Positions 1 through 8,790 of a DNA stretch of 64,000 nucleotides are shown here, one piece after another (positions within the stretch are counted from its first letter, which is position 1; each line of letters begins with the position of its first letter). The stretch comes from Domibacillus robiginosus. Its GTDB lineage: Bacteria; Bacillota; Bacilli; Bacillales; Domibacillaceae. The position numbers and the translations under genes were made by a program. The DNA lies in assembly GCF_000966195.1 (NCBI RefSeq), contig NZ_LAHL01000009.1:124001-188000 (forward strand), in the 5' to 3' direction. Below the pieces are notes generated by a model. The model did not search any database, was not told the origin of the DNA, and saw only the letters and a program-made list of their open reading frames with translations.

Positions 1-324
<324 letters not shown>

Positions 325-771
325 TTAGTAAACCCATTCGGACCCTGACTTTTGGTACGTTGTCAGCTCATTTTCCCCAAAGAAAAGGCTAATTTCACGT
401 TTCGCGCTTTCTAAAGAGTCAGAACCGTGAATGACATTTTTGCCGACGATTACCCCGTAGTCACCGCGAATCGTCGCTGGTGCTGCATCTTTTGGGTTTG
501 TAGCGCCCATCATTTGGCGGGCAGTCGCAATCACATTTTCACCTTCCCATACCATCGCGAAAACAGGTCCAGACGTAATAAAATCTACTAATTCACCGAA
601 AAATGGGCGTTCTTTATGTTCCCCGTAGTGCTGCTGAGCTGTTTCAGGTGATATCTGCATCAGCTTTGCTGCCACAAGGCGGAAGCCTTTTTTCTCAAAA
701 CGCGACACAATTTCCCCAATCAAACCACGCTGTACTCCATCAGGTTTTACCATTAAGTATGTTTGCTCCAT
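325..771 (-). CDS. ndk: Nucleoside diphosphate kinase
   Basis: A cytosolic enzyme that passes the gamma phosphate of ATP to other NDPs through a phosphohistidine, balancing the NTP and dNTP pools. The 148-residue product is normal family length. It starts with the typical [13 protein letters not shown] strand and carries the active-site histidine in NVIHGSDS near residue 115. The ATG is preceded by AGGAGTGGTGAAAG. It follows hepT by 95 bp, the same order as in B. subtilis (hepS-menG-hepT-ndk-cheR). A possible promoter of its own lies in that gap. Confidence 0.97.
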   Translation of the reverse strand: MEQTYLMVKPDGVQRGLIGEIVSRFEKKGFRLVAAKLMQISPETAQQHYGEHKERPFFGELVDFITSGPVFAMVWEGENVIATARQMMGATNPKDAAPATIRGDYGVIVGKNVIHGSDSLESAKREISLFFGENELTTYQKSGSEWVY

Positions 772-812
772 CTTTCACCACTCCTGTACTATGTATACCG
801 CTTACATGCGGC

Positions 813-849
813 CAAGATGAATCGTAACACTTATTTTGTAAATTTACAA
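813..849 (-). promoter_or_regulatory. Possible ndk promoter with a 14-nt palindrome over the -35
   Basis: On the minus strand TTGTAA, 17 bases, then TACGAT resembles a sigma A promoter upstream of ndk. The -35 lies inside the perfect palindrome TTGTAAATTTACAA (836-849). The palindrome could be an operator or simply an AT-rich symmetric site. Confidence 0.4.
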
Positions 850-866
850 CGCTTTCATGGAAATAA

Positions 867-1829
867 TTAATATTTTCTTTTTCCAATAAAATGGGCAATA
901 TCGCGCAGTGAATTCCGGTGACGGCCCGGCGGCAATTCAGTTAAAATAGCCAGAGCCCGGTCCAAATACCGTCTGCTTAGCGCATGAGACCGCTCGATGG
1001 CGTCACTGCTTTTTAAACGGACAATAATATCATTTATTTCATCACGGCTTGAATGGGCATGAATGGAAGAAATACGCGTTCGCATGCTTTCATCCTGCAT
1101 GGCATACAAAACGGGAAGCGTGATGTTTCCCTGCAGCAAATCTCCGCCTGCTGGTTTTCCAAGCTCTTTTTCACTTGCCGTAAAGTCAAGAATATCGTCC
1201 GTAATTTGAAAAGACATACCTACGTTATAACCGAACTCATACAGCCTGCGATGAATAGAAGCCGGGGCTCCGGATGCAATCGCGCCCAGCTGGCAGCTGG
1301 CTGCAATCAGGATCGCTGTTTTGCGCTTGATACGGCGCAGATAATCGCGCAAATGCTGATCGTATCGGTATTTGTCTTGTATTTGCACAATTTCTCCGAT
1401 ACACAGCTCCGTCATCGTGCGGGATAAAATACGGTGAGCCTCTACTTCCTCAATTTGCGTCATGGAGTCGAGTGCCGCTGCAAAAATAAAGTCACCAGCA
1501 TACATTGCAATTCGGTTATCCCATTCTGCTTTTACTGTATGCTGCCCGCGGCGTATGACCGCATCGTCAATCACATCATCATGAACGAGTGAGGCCATGT
1601 GAATCAGCTCAAGAGAAGCGGCTGCATATTTCACGCGATGAATGTCATAGTCGCCAAACTTCGCACCAAGCAGCAGCATGACCGGGCGAATGCGTTTTCC
1701 GCCTGCTTGAAGAAGATGTACAGACGCTTCCTCTAAAATAGATGATGACGAGCCAACTGCTCGTTCTAGTTCCTGTTCAATCAAGTCAATATCCGCTTTT
1801 AACCGCGTATAAATTAGTTTTATATTCAT
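867..1829 (-). CDS. hepT: Heptaprenyl diphosphate synthase component II
   Basis: Catalytic large subunit of the two-part synthase that extends farnesyl diphosphate with isopentenyl diphosphate to the C35 side chain of menaquinone-7. It shows both aspartate-rich motifs: DDVID near residues 84-88 in HMASLVHDDVIDDA, and DDILD in QITDDILDF. GGKRIRP near residues 43-49 is also typical. The ATG at 1829 follows GGGTG by six bases and gives 320 residues; a GTG at 1838 would add three. The product needs HepS, encoded two genes upstream in the same direction. Confidence 0.95.
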   Translation of the reverse strand: MNIKLIYTRLKADIDLIEQELERAVGSSSSILEEASVHLLQAGGKRIRPVMLLLGAKFGDYDIHRVKYAAASLELIHMASLVHDDVIDDAVIRRGQHTVKAEWDNRIAMYAGDFIFAAALDSMTQIEEVEAHRILSRTMTELCIGEIVQIQDKYRYDQHLRDYLRRIKRKTAILIAASCQLGAIASGAPASIHRRLYEFGYNVGMSFQITDDILDFTASEKELGKPAGGDLLQGNITLPVLYAMQDESMRTRISSIHAHSSRDEINDIIVRLKSSDAIERSHALSRRYLDRALAILTELPPGRHRNSLRDIAHFIGKRKY

Positions 1830-1856
1830 TTTTTTCACCCGGCTCTTGATCTAGTA

Positions 1857-2558
1857 TTATTTGTTTCCGTAATGAGTGGCGGCTACTCCGCCGGTATGAG
1901 CTTTAAAGCGCACGTTTTGAAAACCGGCCTGCTGAAACATGCGGGCAAGCTCCCTCATGTCTGGAAAATGGCGCGCTGATTCCTGTAGCCATGAATATTC
2001 CTCATAGCTTTTGGCAAAAAGACGGCCAACTGCCGGCATAACATAACGGAAGTATAGCTCGTACCCTTCTTTAAAAACAGGCATTTGCGGCTGGCTTGTT
2101 TCTAAGCAGACGACCATGCCATCCGGCTTCAACACACGGTGCATTTCTTTTAATACCTGCATGTAATCCGGTACGTTGCGAAGGCCAAAGCCGATCGTCA
2201 CATAATCAAAGGTTCCGTCTTCAAACGGCAGCTCCATTGCATTTCCGTGGATCAGCTCTACCTGCTCCAGCCCGGCTTGTTCTACTTTTTGTTTGCCAAC
2301 TGCGAGCATATTTTCACTGAAATCAAGCCCTTTTACAACTCCCTGCGGCCCCACTGCCTCTGCCAGTGCGATCGTCCAATCGGCTGTTCCACAGCATACG
2401 TCAAGCGCGCTGGCTCCTTTTGGCACATTCATGATTTTCATCGTTTCATTTCGCCAGCGCTTGTGCTGCTGAAAGCTGATAACAGAATTCATTTTATCGT
2501 AGTTGCCATATATTTTTTCAAATACACTATGCACTTTTTCTTCTTTTGATTGCTGCAT
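1857..2558 (-). CDS. menG: Demethylmenaquinone methyltransferase
   Basis: A SAM-dependent methyltransferase of the UbiE/MenG family that makes the last step of menaquinone synthesis. It has 233 residues. The SAM-binding loop [10 protein letters not shown] lies near residues 49-58, and the UbiE signature RNVPDY follows TIGFGLRN near residue 125. It lies between hepS and hepT, only three bases after hepS, so side-chain synthesis and final methylation are co-transcribed. The older B. subtilis names are menH and gerCB. The start follows GAAGGGTGAAGA. Confidence 0.95.
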   Translation of the reverse strand: MQQSKEEKVHSVFEKIYGNYDKMNSVISFQQHKRWRNETMKIMNVPKGASALDVCCGTADWTIALAEAVGPQGVVKGLDFSENMLAVGKQKVEQAGLEQVELIHGNAMELPFEDGTFDYVTIGFGLRNVPDYMQVLKEMHRVLKPDGMVVCLETSQPQMPVFKEGYELYFRYVMPAVGRLFAKSYEEYSWLQESARHFPDMRELARMFQQAGFQNVRFKAHTGGVAATHYGNK

Positions 2559-2561
2559 TCT

Positions 2562-3320
2562 TCACCCTTCTTCCACAAGTCGAAGCGGCCTGCTTTCAAA
2601 AAGACGGTCGCGTTCCGCTTCAATCACAGCCGCGCTGTTTGAATCTATGCCCTTTATGCATTCCCTCAGGTCAGCTTGTATATCATCCAGGTGCTGATCG
2701 ATTATATCCAGCACCTGCTGATCGGTTTCATAGTGTTGTTTCAATGCGCTAAAAAGAATAAAGGGCTGTTTTTTCTCACGAAGAAGCCGGTCTGCCGTTA
2801 AAAGCTGCCGAACGGCACGAGCCAGCGCTTCATCCGTTTTTTTCTCCGTGTGTACAGCGCCAATAATATCTCCTTCAATGACTCCAACAGCGTTTAAAAT
2901 TGCTTCTATTGTACCGAGCTGATGGCGATGAAGGGAGGTCTTTGCTTCGTTGACCCTTTTTACCGCTCCCGCAAGAATTCCTACCCAGTGAACACAGTCC
3001 GCTTCAGCCAGTGTCCGGTAGTACATACCGCTAAAATAATCTCCTGCTAATACGATCAGCTGGTTTTTTTGTGTCATTTCTTCCGTGACAGACGGAATGG
3101 CATCATGTACATCCATGGCCAGTCCAATGAGAACAGCTGCCTGCATTTGCTTTTGCACCTGTTCACTTTTTCTTTCCTGGTCCGTAAATGCTAGCATTAA
3201 AGCAGATGCCCGAAGCGGATTAATAACCGGCATGCCAATGACTTTATTCAAAAAAGGCTGCCCGCATGCCCGGTTGATCTCTTCAAGTAGTGCACTCTGT
3301 TGCTCCTGCCACTCCTTCAT
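2562..3320 (-). CDS. hepS: Heptaprenyl diphosphate synthase component I
   Basis: Small, non-catalytic partner of HepT. The 252-residue protein has no DDxxD motif, as expected, but matches HepS in length, helical character and position. It heads the hepS-menG-hepT cluster. Only 83 bp separate it from folE, which leaves no room for mtrB (TRAP), found at this spot in B. subtilis. The ATG follows GAGGGG at nine bases. Identification leans partly on synteny because this subunit diverges quickly. Confidence 0.88.
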   Translation of the reverse strand: MKEWQEQQSALLEEINRACGQPFLNKVIGMPVINPLRASALMLAFTDQERKSEQVQKQMQAAVLIGLAMDVHDAIPSVTEEMTQKNQLIVLAGDYFSGMYYRTLAEADCVHWVGILAGAVKRVNEAKTSLHRHQLGTIEAILNAVGVIEGDIIGAVHTEKKTDEALARAVRQLLTADRLLREKKQPFILFSALKQHYETDQQVLDIIDQHLDDIQADLRECIKGIDSNSAAVIEAERDRLFESRPLRLVEEG

Positions 3321-3403
3321 TGTGAAAACCCCTCACTCGCAAATCATTTCAATTGGTTCGTTCCCTGTTAAATGTCCACACTCAGTATATCACACTCGTG
3401 TTC

Positions 3404-3973
3404 TCATGACGAACGAATGAGCGAAAGAAGCTCAGTCCGAAGCTGGGCGTCATTTTCGTACAAACCGCGGGCTGCCGTTGTAACCGTTTTGGCTCCCGGT
3501 TTTTTCACACCGCGCATGGCCATGCACATATGCTCCGCCTGCACAATCACCATGACTCCCTGAGGCTGAAGCATATCCATAATGGCATCTGCTACTTCAT
3601 TCGTAATCCGCTCCTGCAGCTGCGGACGGCGGGCCACTGATTCTACGGCACGGGCAAGCTTGCTCAAGCCTGTTACTTTACCGCCCTTTGGCATATAAGC
3701 TACGTGAGCATGGCCGAAAAATGGCACGAGGTGATGCTCACACATTGAATAAAATGGAATGTCTTTGACGAGAACAAGCTCTTCATATTGCTCCTCAAAT
3801 ACCGTTTCAAAATAAAATCTCGGGTCTATATGAAGACCTGAAAAAGCTTCTTCGTACATTTTCGCTACCCGTTTTGGCGTATCCTGAAGACCTTCGCGAT
3901 CCGGATTTTCACCAACCGCCTCTAAGATAAGGCGTACGGCCTGCTGAATTTTGGCGTGATCCACTTCAGCCAT
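3404..3973 (-). CDS. folE: GTP cyclohydrolase I
   Basis: Converts GTP to 7,8-dihydroneopterin triphosphate, the first step of tetrahydrofolate synthesis. Its 189 residues show the zinc and active-site segments MCEHHLVPF and [10 protein letters not shown], and the stretch ENPDREGL near the N-terminus. The start follows AGGAGTGGATAAAA. In B. subtilis the same gene is called mtrA because it is followed by mtrB; here the next gene is hepS. It lies downstream of hbs, separated by the hbs terminator. Confidence 0.97.
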   Translation of the reverse strand: MAEVDHAKIQQAVRLILEAVGENPDREGLQDTPKRVAKMYEEAFSGLHIDPRFYFETVFEEQYEELVLVKDIPFYSMCEHHLVPFFGHAHVAYMPKGGKVTGLSKLARAVESVARRPQLQERITNEVADAIMDMLQPQGVMVIVQAEHMCMAMRGVKKPGAKTVTTAARGLYENDAQLRTELLSLIRSS

Positions 3974-4071
3974 TTTTATCCACTCCTGTATACATGTATT
4001 GCATGTGTCATATTATTTGTACTGCACTTCATCTTAGCATATCGGCCGACTCTTGGGCAAAATGAAGTGTT

Positions 4072-4101
4072 CAAAAAAAAGACTGCCCGATTGGGGCAGT
4101 C
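4072..4101 (-). terminator. Intrinsic terminator after hbs
   Basis: GACTGCCC and GGGCAGTC form an 8-bp stem (4081-4101) followed on the minus strand by eight T. It lies about 30 bases after the HU stop codon. Confidence 0.9.
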
Positions 4102-4129
4102 CCGCGTTTAGCCGCATTAGGCTATGTAC

Positions 4130-4402
4130 TTATTTAACCGCGTCTTTAAGCGCTTTACCCGGTTTAAATGCCGGAACTTTGCTCGCAGCGATTTCGATTT
4201 CTTCACCTGTTTGCGGGTTACGTCCTTTACGTGCTGAACGCTCGCGTACTTCAAAGTTTCCGAAACCGATCAATTGTACTTTGTCGCCTTTTGCCAATGT
4301 GTCCTGGATGGCATCGAAAAGAGCATCTACCGCTTTTGTCGCGTCTTTCTTAGAAAGTTCTGCTGTTTCTGCAACTTCATTGATCAAATCAGTTTTGTTC
4401 AT
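4130..4402 (-). CDS. hbs: DNA-binding protein HU
   Basis: Small histone-like protein that bends and compacts the chromosome as a dimer. The 90-residue product begins MNKTDLIN and shows the HU signature [21 protein letters not shown] around residues 46-66, including the beta-arm. The start at 4402 is set by AGGAGGTG seven bases upstream; a longer frame would translate through that ribosome binding site. An 8-bp inverted repeat lies about 30 bases before the start. Confidence 0.97.
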   Translation of the reverse strand: MNKTDLINEVAETAELSKKDATKAVDALFDAIQDTLAKGDKVQLIGFGNFEVRERSARKGRNPQTGEEIEIAASKVPAFKPGKALKDAVK

Positions 4403-4433
4403 GCCATTCACCTCCTCCCGCATGAGACACGAT

Positions 4434-4455
4434 AAACATTGTTATATCAATGTTT
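4434..4455 (-). promoter_or_regulatory. Inverted repeat in the hbs leader
   Basis: AAACATTG and CAATGTTT pair across a six-base loop, 32 bases before the HU start codon. No T run follows, so it is not a terminator. It may be a 5' stabilising hairpin of an abundant mRNA or a protein site. Upstream, TTAACA with 17 bases to TGATAT could be the promoter, placing the repeat near the transcript start. Confidence 0.45.
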
Positions 4456-4540
4456 TACCGTAATTCTGTTAAAAGATTATCACATGTGTTCGGTCATATC
4501 AAGCAGAATCCACCTTAAACGGGCATTTTCCCCGGTTTCA

Positions 4541-4570
4541 CAAAAAAAAGACTCCCTTTTTGAGAGTCTT
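4541..4570 (-). terminator. Intrinsic terminator after spoIVA
   Basis: AAGACTC and GAGTCTT form a 7-bp stem (4548-4554 with 4564-4570) with eight T following on the minus strand, seven bases after the spoIVA stop. Confidence 0.85.
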
Positions 4571-4577
4571 GCCTGTT

Positions 4578-6053
4578 TTAAAGCAATATGGCAATCATTC
4601 CGCCCGAACCTTCATTGATGATTTTTTCCAGCGTATCTTTTAATTTGCTTCGGGCGTGATCAGGCATTAAGGACACTTTGGACTGAATGCCATCCCGGAC
4701 AATCGAGCTTAAATTGCGTCCGAAAATATCACTGTTCCAAACAGATAATGGATCATCTTCAAAGTCCTTCATCACATGATGAACAAGCTCTTCACTTTGT
4801 TTTTCCGATCCAATAATCGGTGAAAATTCCGATTCAACATCTACTTGAATCATGTGAATAGACGGCGCTACCGCTTTCATCCGGACACCGTAACGAGAGC
4901 CATGGCGGATAATTTTCGGTTCCTCAAGCCGCATCTCGTTGATCGATGGAACGGCTACCCCGTAACCAGTCTGCTTAACCATTCTCAGCGCTTCTTCTAC
5001 CTGCCCGTATTCTTCTTTTATATGGGCATAATCCTGGATGATTTCCAGCAAATGCTCTTTTCCGCGCAATGGCTCCCCGATAATTTCGTTGACGATCGTT
5101 TCGTATAAGCCGTTTGGCGCATGAACGTTGATTTCCGCAATCCCCTGTCCCATGTCCATTCCGGTTAAAACAGCAGACTCAATGTATTCGCCGCCGCCAA
5201 ATTGATCGACAACCCGTTTTACATCCCGAAGCCTTTTAATGTCTTTGACCGTTTCTTTAACCATTTCATTGTATTTATCTCGAAGCCAGTGAGACTCATC
5301 AAGCGCCATAATCCAGGAAGGAAGATGAACGTTCACTTCATGGACTGGGAACTCAAACAAGGCTTCCTGCAGAACATGAAGCACGTTCGATTCTGTCATG
5401 GATTCAACCGACATAGCGAGGACAGGAATATCGTACTTCTCGGCCAGTTCCTCCTGCAGCTGTAATGTTTCCAAATGCTCAGGCCGGGCCGAGTTAATAA
5501 TTAAAATAAACGGCTTGCCCACTTCTTTCAGCCCTGCAACTGCCCGCTCCTCTGCCTCAATGTAGGTGCTTCGGCGCAGTTCACCAAATGATCCGTCGGT
5601 TGTTACAACCACTCCAATAGTAGAATGCTCTTCAATCACTTTTCTTGTACCGATATCTGCCGCTTCGTCAAATGGAATCGGCTCATCATGCCATGGTGTT
5701 TGAATCATTCGCGGACCGTGCTCGTCCTCGTAGCCTTTTGCTTCCGGCACGACATAGCCCACACAATCAACAAGCCGAATATTAACGAGAACACCACCTG
5801 CCTGTACAGCCGCTGCACGACTCGGGACAAATTTAGGCTCTGTTGTCATAATCGTCCGGCCGGATGCACTTTGCGGAAGTTCATCCTGGGCACGGCGGCG
5901 TTCAGATTCACTGTCCATATTCGGCAGCACCAGCAGCTCCATAAACCGTTTGATAAATGTTGATTTCCCTGTTCTGACAGCACCCACAACGCCTAAATAA
6001 ATATCGCCTTCGGTTCGTTCGGCAATATCCTTAATGACTTCTGTATTTTCCAT
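4578..6053 (-). CDS. spoIVA: Spore coat scaffold ATPase SpoIVA
   Basis: Mother-cell protein that polymerises on the forespore surface using ATP and anchors the coat; it is also needed for the cortex. The 491 residues match the family length (492 in B. subtilis). The P-loop GVVGAVRTGKST lies at residues 21-32, and the C-terminus NEGSGGMIAILL is the conserved tail. The ATG at 6053 is preceded by GGGAGGGGG; a frame opening further upstream lacks such a site. A clear sigma E promoter lies 48-76 bp upstream, and a terminator follows, so it is transcribed alone. Confidence 0.98.
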   Translation of the reverse strand: MENTEVIKDIAERTEGDIYLGVVGAVRTGKSTFIKRFMELLVLPNMDSESERRRAQDELPQSASGRTIMTTEPKFVPSRAAAVQAGGVLVNIRLVDCVGYVVPEAKGYEDEHGPRMIQTPWHDEPIPFDEAADIGTRKVIEEHSTIGVVVTTDGSFGELRRSTYIEAEERAVAGLKEVGKPFILIINSARPEHLETLQLQEELAEKYDIPVLAMSVESMTESNVLHVLQEALFEFPVHEVNVHLPSWIMALDESHWLRDKYNEMVKETVKDIKRLRDVKRVVDQFGGGEYIESAVLTGMDMGQGIAEINVHAPNGLYETIVNEIIGEPLRGKEHLLEIIQDYAHIKEEYGQVEEALRMVKQTGYGVAVPSINEMRLEEPKIIRHGSRYGVRMKAVAPSIHMIQVDVESEFSPIIGSEKQSEELVHHVMKDFEDDPLSVWNSDIFGRNLSSIVRDGIQSKVSLMPDHARSKLKDTLEKIINEGSGGMIAILL

Positions 6054-6100
6054 CAGCAGCCCCCTCCCGTTTCGAACGGCTCGTCCGCCGCCTGCCATAC

Positions 6101-6129
6101 AGTGTATGAGCGTTTTTTAGAATGTATGC
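6101..6129 (-). promoter_or_regulatory. Sigma E promoter of spoIVA
   Basis: On the minus strand GCATACA (6123-6129), 14 bases, then CATACACT (6101-6108). The -10 matches the sigma E consensus CATACAnT and the spacing is right. This fits the known mother-cell expression of spoIVA. Confidence 0.75.
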
Positions 6130-6174
6130 AAAAAAAGAAGCACGCATGTTACGGAGCTGATGAAAAAGTCCATT

Positions 6175-6219
6175 AAAAAATGAAGTTGATTATCTGCTAT
6201 ATACAGATAATCAACTTCA
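6175..6219 (-). terminator. Terminator hairpin, distal copy at repeat A
   Basis: A perfect 16-bp stem (6181-6196 with 6204-6219, loop CTATATA) followed on the minus strand by six T. It is a near copy of the hairpin at 6660-6700, on the other side of the repeat element: 31 of 37 positions agree over the stem-loop and the two share the TATATAG loop core. Confidence 0.85.
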
Positions 6220-6659
6220 TTCTTCTGAAATATGATGTTATCGGACTACATCATTCCCAAAATCTACACGTGTAGTGACCGATCTTAGCCGAAGCATAGA
6301 AAAAGCGGCATTCGCGGGGCTCCGCCTTTGTGGGAAGGAAAGGAAGCCGGTGAAACCCAATGTGTTTCCCATTCTTTGCTGGAAAAAACAGAAAAGACCC
6401 TTCAACCTGTCTGCTTTTCAGAAGCACAACGGGCGGAGGGCTGCCGGCGCAGCCTTCCGCGGGACGAGCGGACAGGCTGAAACAGATAGCACAAAGCGAT
6501 GGCTGGTTCATCGTTCGCCCCTACTATTAGCGAAGCCGCCAGTCCGCAGCCCACTGACGCTGTTTTTCAAAAGGGGCGGCTTTCGGGCAAGCTAAAAAAC
6601 ATGCCCCATACACCTTTGAAAAAACAAATTTCCTCTTAACCTTTTTGTTTTTCAACACT
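6220..6659 (+). repeat. Interspersed MITE-like repeat, copy A
   Basis: This fills most of the gap between spoIVA and yphF. The left end reads TTCTGAAATATGATG and the right end TTTTTGTTTTTCAACACTA, giving a short inverted terminal motif (GTTGAAA in the other copies). Inside lie the blocks TCTTAGCCGAAGCATAGAAA (left), GGGACGAGCGGACAGG (centre) and CCACTGACGCTGTTTTTCAA (right), all shared with copy B. No transposase is encoded. It lies between two copies of one terminator hairpin. Confidence 0.8.
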
Positions 6660-6700
6660 AAGAAGCTGATTACCTACTATATAAAGGTAATCAGCTTCTT
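6660..6700 (-). terminator. Terminator hairpin, proximal copy at repeat A
   Basis: A 16-bp stem (6660-6675 with 6685-6700) downstream of yphF. Unlike the distal copy it has no T tract; on the minus strand it runs straight into the repeat end (TTAGTGTTGAAA). Compared with the distal copy, two stem pairs have changed on both strands, so pairing is kept. Confidence 0.8.
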
Positions 6701-6761
6701 TCATTTACTGTATATTGATAAAAATACCCGCTAAAGACCTGCTTTTTTGGTGGCCTTCCTA

Positions 6762-7487
6762 TTACATAGTTTTCTTTTTATTCATAAAAACAGGCTCTCC
6801 CTGTTCATCGACTGTGTAGGGAAGTGAAAAAGCCGGTACAAAGGGAGAGGACTGCATCAGCAGGCTCCGAATATCCTGACCCGGTGCCGGCGGCTTGTCC
6901 ACTTTTTGAAGAGATGTATACAAATCTGCAGCATAATCAACGTAAATGGTTCCGTCACCCGTGATGACAAGCGGCAGCTGCCTGCCGGAGTAAGGACTTG
7001 TAACGTATGGCTCTTTTTCAAACCCAAGCTCTTTAAAATCGAGCGAATACACATTATCTGATAGTGTTTCCTTAAATGGAGGATATTCGTGAGCAAGCAG
7101 CCGAACATTGACGCTTCGAATCTGCTCCGCCACCCGTAAATCAATAAGCTTGACCGTTGGGTCGTTTTCCACATCTACCAGTACATACTGATAAATACCA
7201 CCGCTTTCAAAAGCACTGCCCGGTGGCTCAGCCATAAAACGCGGTGATATTTTGGCAAAATCAACCGGGTACTTTTCATAAAGGTCCGGGTTATTTTCCT
7301 TCGTTTTAATCGGCAAAATTCCGCCCTCTTCTTGCTGAAATTGCTCTACCGCCCTTTGAACCGCCTGCAGTTGATCTTCATACGGCTGTTCATTTTGACT
7401 TCGTTTTTCGTCGGGGTACAGGCAGCCGCCCAATCCAAAAGAAAGCACTACAGCCCAAAAAAGAAGCAGGCTTTTTTTCTTGATCAT
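6762..7487 (-). CDS. yphF: Lipoprotein YphF
   Basis: A 241-residue predicted lipoprotein of unknown function. A signal peptide of about 21 residues ends in the lipobox LGGC, so the mature protein would be acylated on cysteine and held on the outer face of the membrane. No catalytic motif is visible. It follows yphE and gpsA as in B. subtilis, where the homologue is linked with sporulating cells. The start follows GGGGGTG at a rather long eleven bases. Confidence 0.8.
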   Translation of the reverse strand: MIKKKSLLLFWAVVLSFGLGGCLYPDEKRSQNEQPYEDQLQAVQRAVEQFQQEEGGILPIKTKENNPDLYEKYPVDFAKISPRFMAEPPGSAFESGGIYQYVLVDVENDPTVKLIDLRVAEQIRSVNVRLLAHEYPPFKETLSDNVYSLDFKELGFEKEPYVTSPYSGRQLPLVITGDGTIYVDYAADLYTSLQKVDKPPAPGQDIRSLLMQSSPFVPAFSLPYTVDEQGEPVFMNKKKTM

Positions 7488-7509
7488 GTTTACTGATTCA
7501 CCCCCTTTA

Positions 7510-7716
7510 CTAACGGGTCGGACCGCTTAACACCACATAAGCAACAATAAGCCCGCCAACAATCATACACAGATAAGCGAAAAGCGCTGTTATTCCTTTT
7601 AAAAAACGGTTATGAAATTTGTAACGGCTCAAATAAATTGACAAAATCGATACAATCATCAGCCCCATTCCGGCAAATGAAATCCACATTTTCAGCATGG
7701 ATGGCGACATGGGCAT
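7510..7716 (-). CDS. yphE: Small membrane protein YphE (DUF2768)
   Basis: A 68-residue protein with two predicted membrane helices (about residues 9-27 and 40-63) joined by a basic loop with KFHNRFLKG. Length, topology and position between gpsA and yphF match YphE/DUF2768, whose function is not known. Two ATG codons, at 7716 and 7710, both lie near AAAGGA, so the first two residues are uncertain. It is 12 bp from gpsA and probably co-transcribed. Confidence 0.78.
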   Translation of the reverse strand: MPMSPSMLKMWISFAGMGLMIVSILSIYLSRYKFHNRFLKGITALFAYLCMIVGGLIVAYVVLSGPTR

Positions 7717-7728
7717 TCGTCCTTTCCC

Positions 7729-8769
7729 TTAATCCTGCTTTGTATCTAAAATATCAATCAAATCTTCTAACTCATGTTTTTTGACGCGGGCCATCAAATC
7801 GTCTACGGCCTTTTTCGGTTCCTGGGCCTGGAATAAAATATGATAAAGTGCATGGGTGATCGGCATTTGAACGTCGTATTTTTCAGAAAGCTGATAACCA
7901 GCTTTTGTCGTACGAACTCCTTCTACTACCATTCCCATGCTTTCGAGCACTTCATCGAGCTTTTTCCCCTGACCGAGCATATGTCCAGCTCGCCAGTTTC
8001 TCGAATGCACGCTTGTACAAGTGACAATTAAATCTCCAATACCCGCAAGGCCGGAAAAAGTAAGCGGATTAGCGCCCATTTTCGTACCGAGACGAGCAAT
8101 TTCTGCCAGTCCGCGAGTGATAAGGGCGGCCTTCGCGTTATCGCCATAGCCAAGTCCATCCGAAATGCCGGCGGCCAGTGCAATGATATTTTTTAGAGCA
8201 CCGCCAATTTCCACGCCAATCAAGTCCGGATTGGTGTAAACCCGAAAGTGCTGATTCATAAATAAGTCCTGAATTTTTTGCGAGGCTTCTAAAGAACGGG
8301 ATGAAACGGCGACTGTCGTAGGATGACGCAGGCTTACCTCTTCTGCATGAGAGGGGCCTGACAGTACGACGACATTCTTCAGTACGCTTGCCGGCATTTC
8401 CTGTTCAATCATCTCAGAAATGCGCAGGAGTGAATCCGGTTCAATTCCTTTTGATACGTGTACAATGGTGACTGGAGCTTTAGCGGTTTCCACAATTTGC
8501 TGGGCCACTTCCCGAATCGCTTTTGTTGGTACAGCAAGCACGACGGTCTCGGCGCCTTCAAGCGCTTCGTCAAGTGATGTAGTCCCGCGGATCGTCTCTG
8601 GCAGTAAAATATTCGGCAAATACCGGCTGTTTGTGTGATGGGTATTCAGTTCAGCCATCCGATCTTCGTTTTTTGCCCACATGGCCACATCAAGATCATT
8701 GTCGGCAAGCACAAGGGCAAGAGCGGTTCCCCAGCTCCCTGCCCCCAGCACTGCAATTTTTTCTGTCAT
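7729..8769 (-). CDS. gpsA: Glycerol-3-phosphate dehydrogenase (NAD(P)+)
   Basis: Cytosolic enzyme that reduces dihydroxyacetone phosphate to sn-glycerol-3-phosphate, the backbone of membrane phospholipids. The dinucleotide-binding loop GAGSWGTA lies near residues 9-16; [11 protein letters not shown] and the catalytic-lysine segment [15 protein letters not shown] follow. The ATG at 8769 gives 346 residues and the usual N-terminus; a GTG at 8778 would add three. Its 3' neighbour yphE follows by 12 bp, and der ends just upstream. Confidence 0.97.
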   Translation of the reverse strand: MTEKIAVLGAGSWGTALALVLADNDLDVAMWAKNEDRMAELNTHHTNSRYLPNILLPETIRGTTSLDEALEGAETVVLAVPTKAIREVAQQIVETAKAPVTIVHVSKGIEPDSLLRISEMIEQEMPASVLKNVVVLSGPSHAEEVSLRHPTTVAVSSRSLEASQKIQDLFMNQHFRVYTNPDLIGVEIGGALKNIIALAAGISDGLGYGDNAKAALITRGLAEIARLGTKMGANPLTFSGLAGIGDLIVTCTSVHSRNWRAGHMLGQGKKLDEVLESMGMVVEGVRTTKAGYQLSEKYDVQMPITHALYHILFQAQEPKKAVDDLMARVKKHELEDLIDILDTKQD

Positions 8770-8790
8770 CTGAAGCACAGCCTTTCCTTC

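Noticed and set aside
4053-4463. 136-codon plus-strand frame over hbs.
   Set aside because: Antisense shadow of the HU gene, spanning the hbs terminator; no binding site or family features.
6251-6511. 86-codon minus-strand frame in repeat A.
   Set aside because: Not kept in the other copies and without a ribosome binding site; a by-product of GC-rich repeat sequence.
6275-6595. Open frame of 106 codons inside repeat A, similar to a 91-codon frame in repeat B at 32760-33035 (shared pieces KHNGRRA and RGTSGQ).
   Set aside because: The similarity follows from the repeat itself. Starts are not at the same place, no ribosome binding site is seen, composition is not protein-like, and copies C and D do not keep the frame.
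6220-6659. Repeat A as a complete insertion sequence.
   Set aside because: At 440 bp or less there is no room for, and no trace of, a transposase in any of the four copies.
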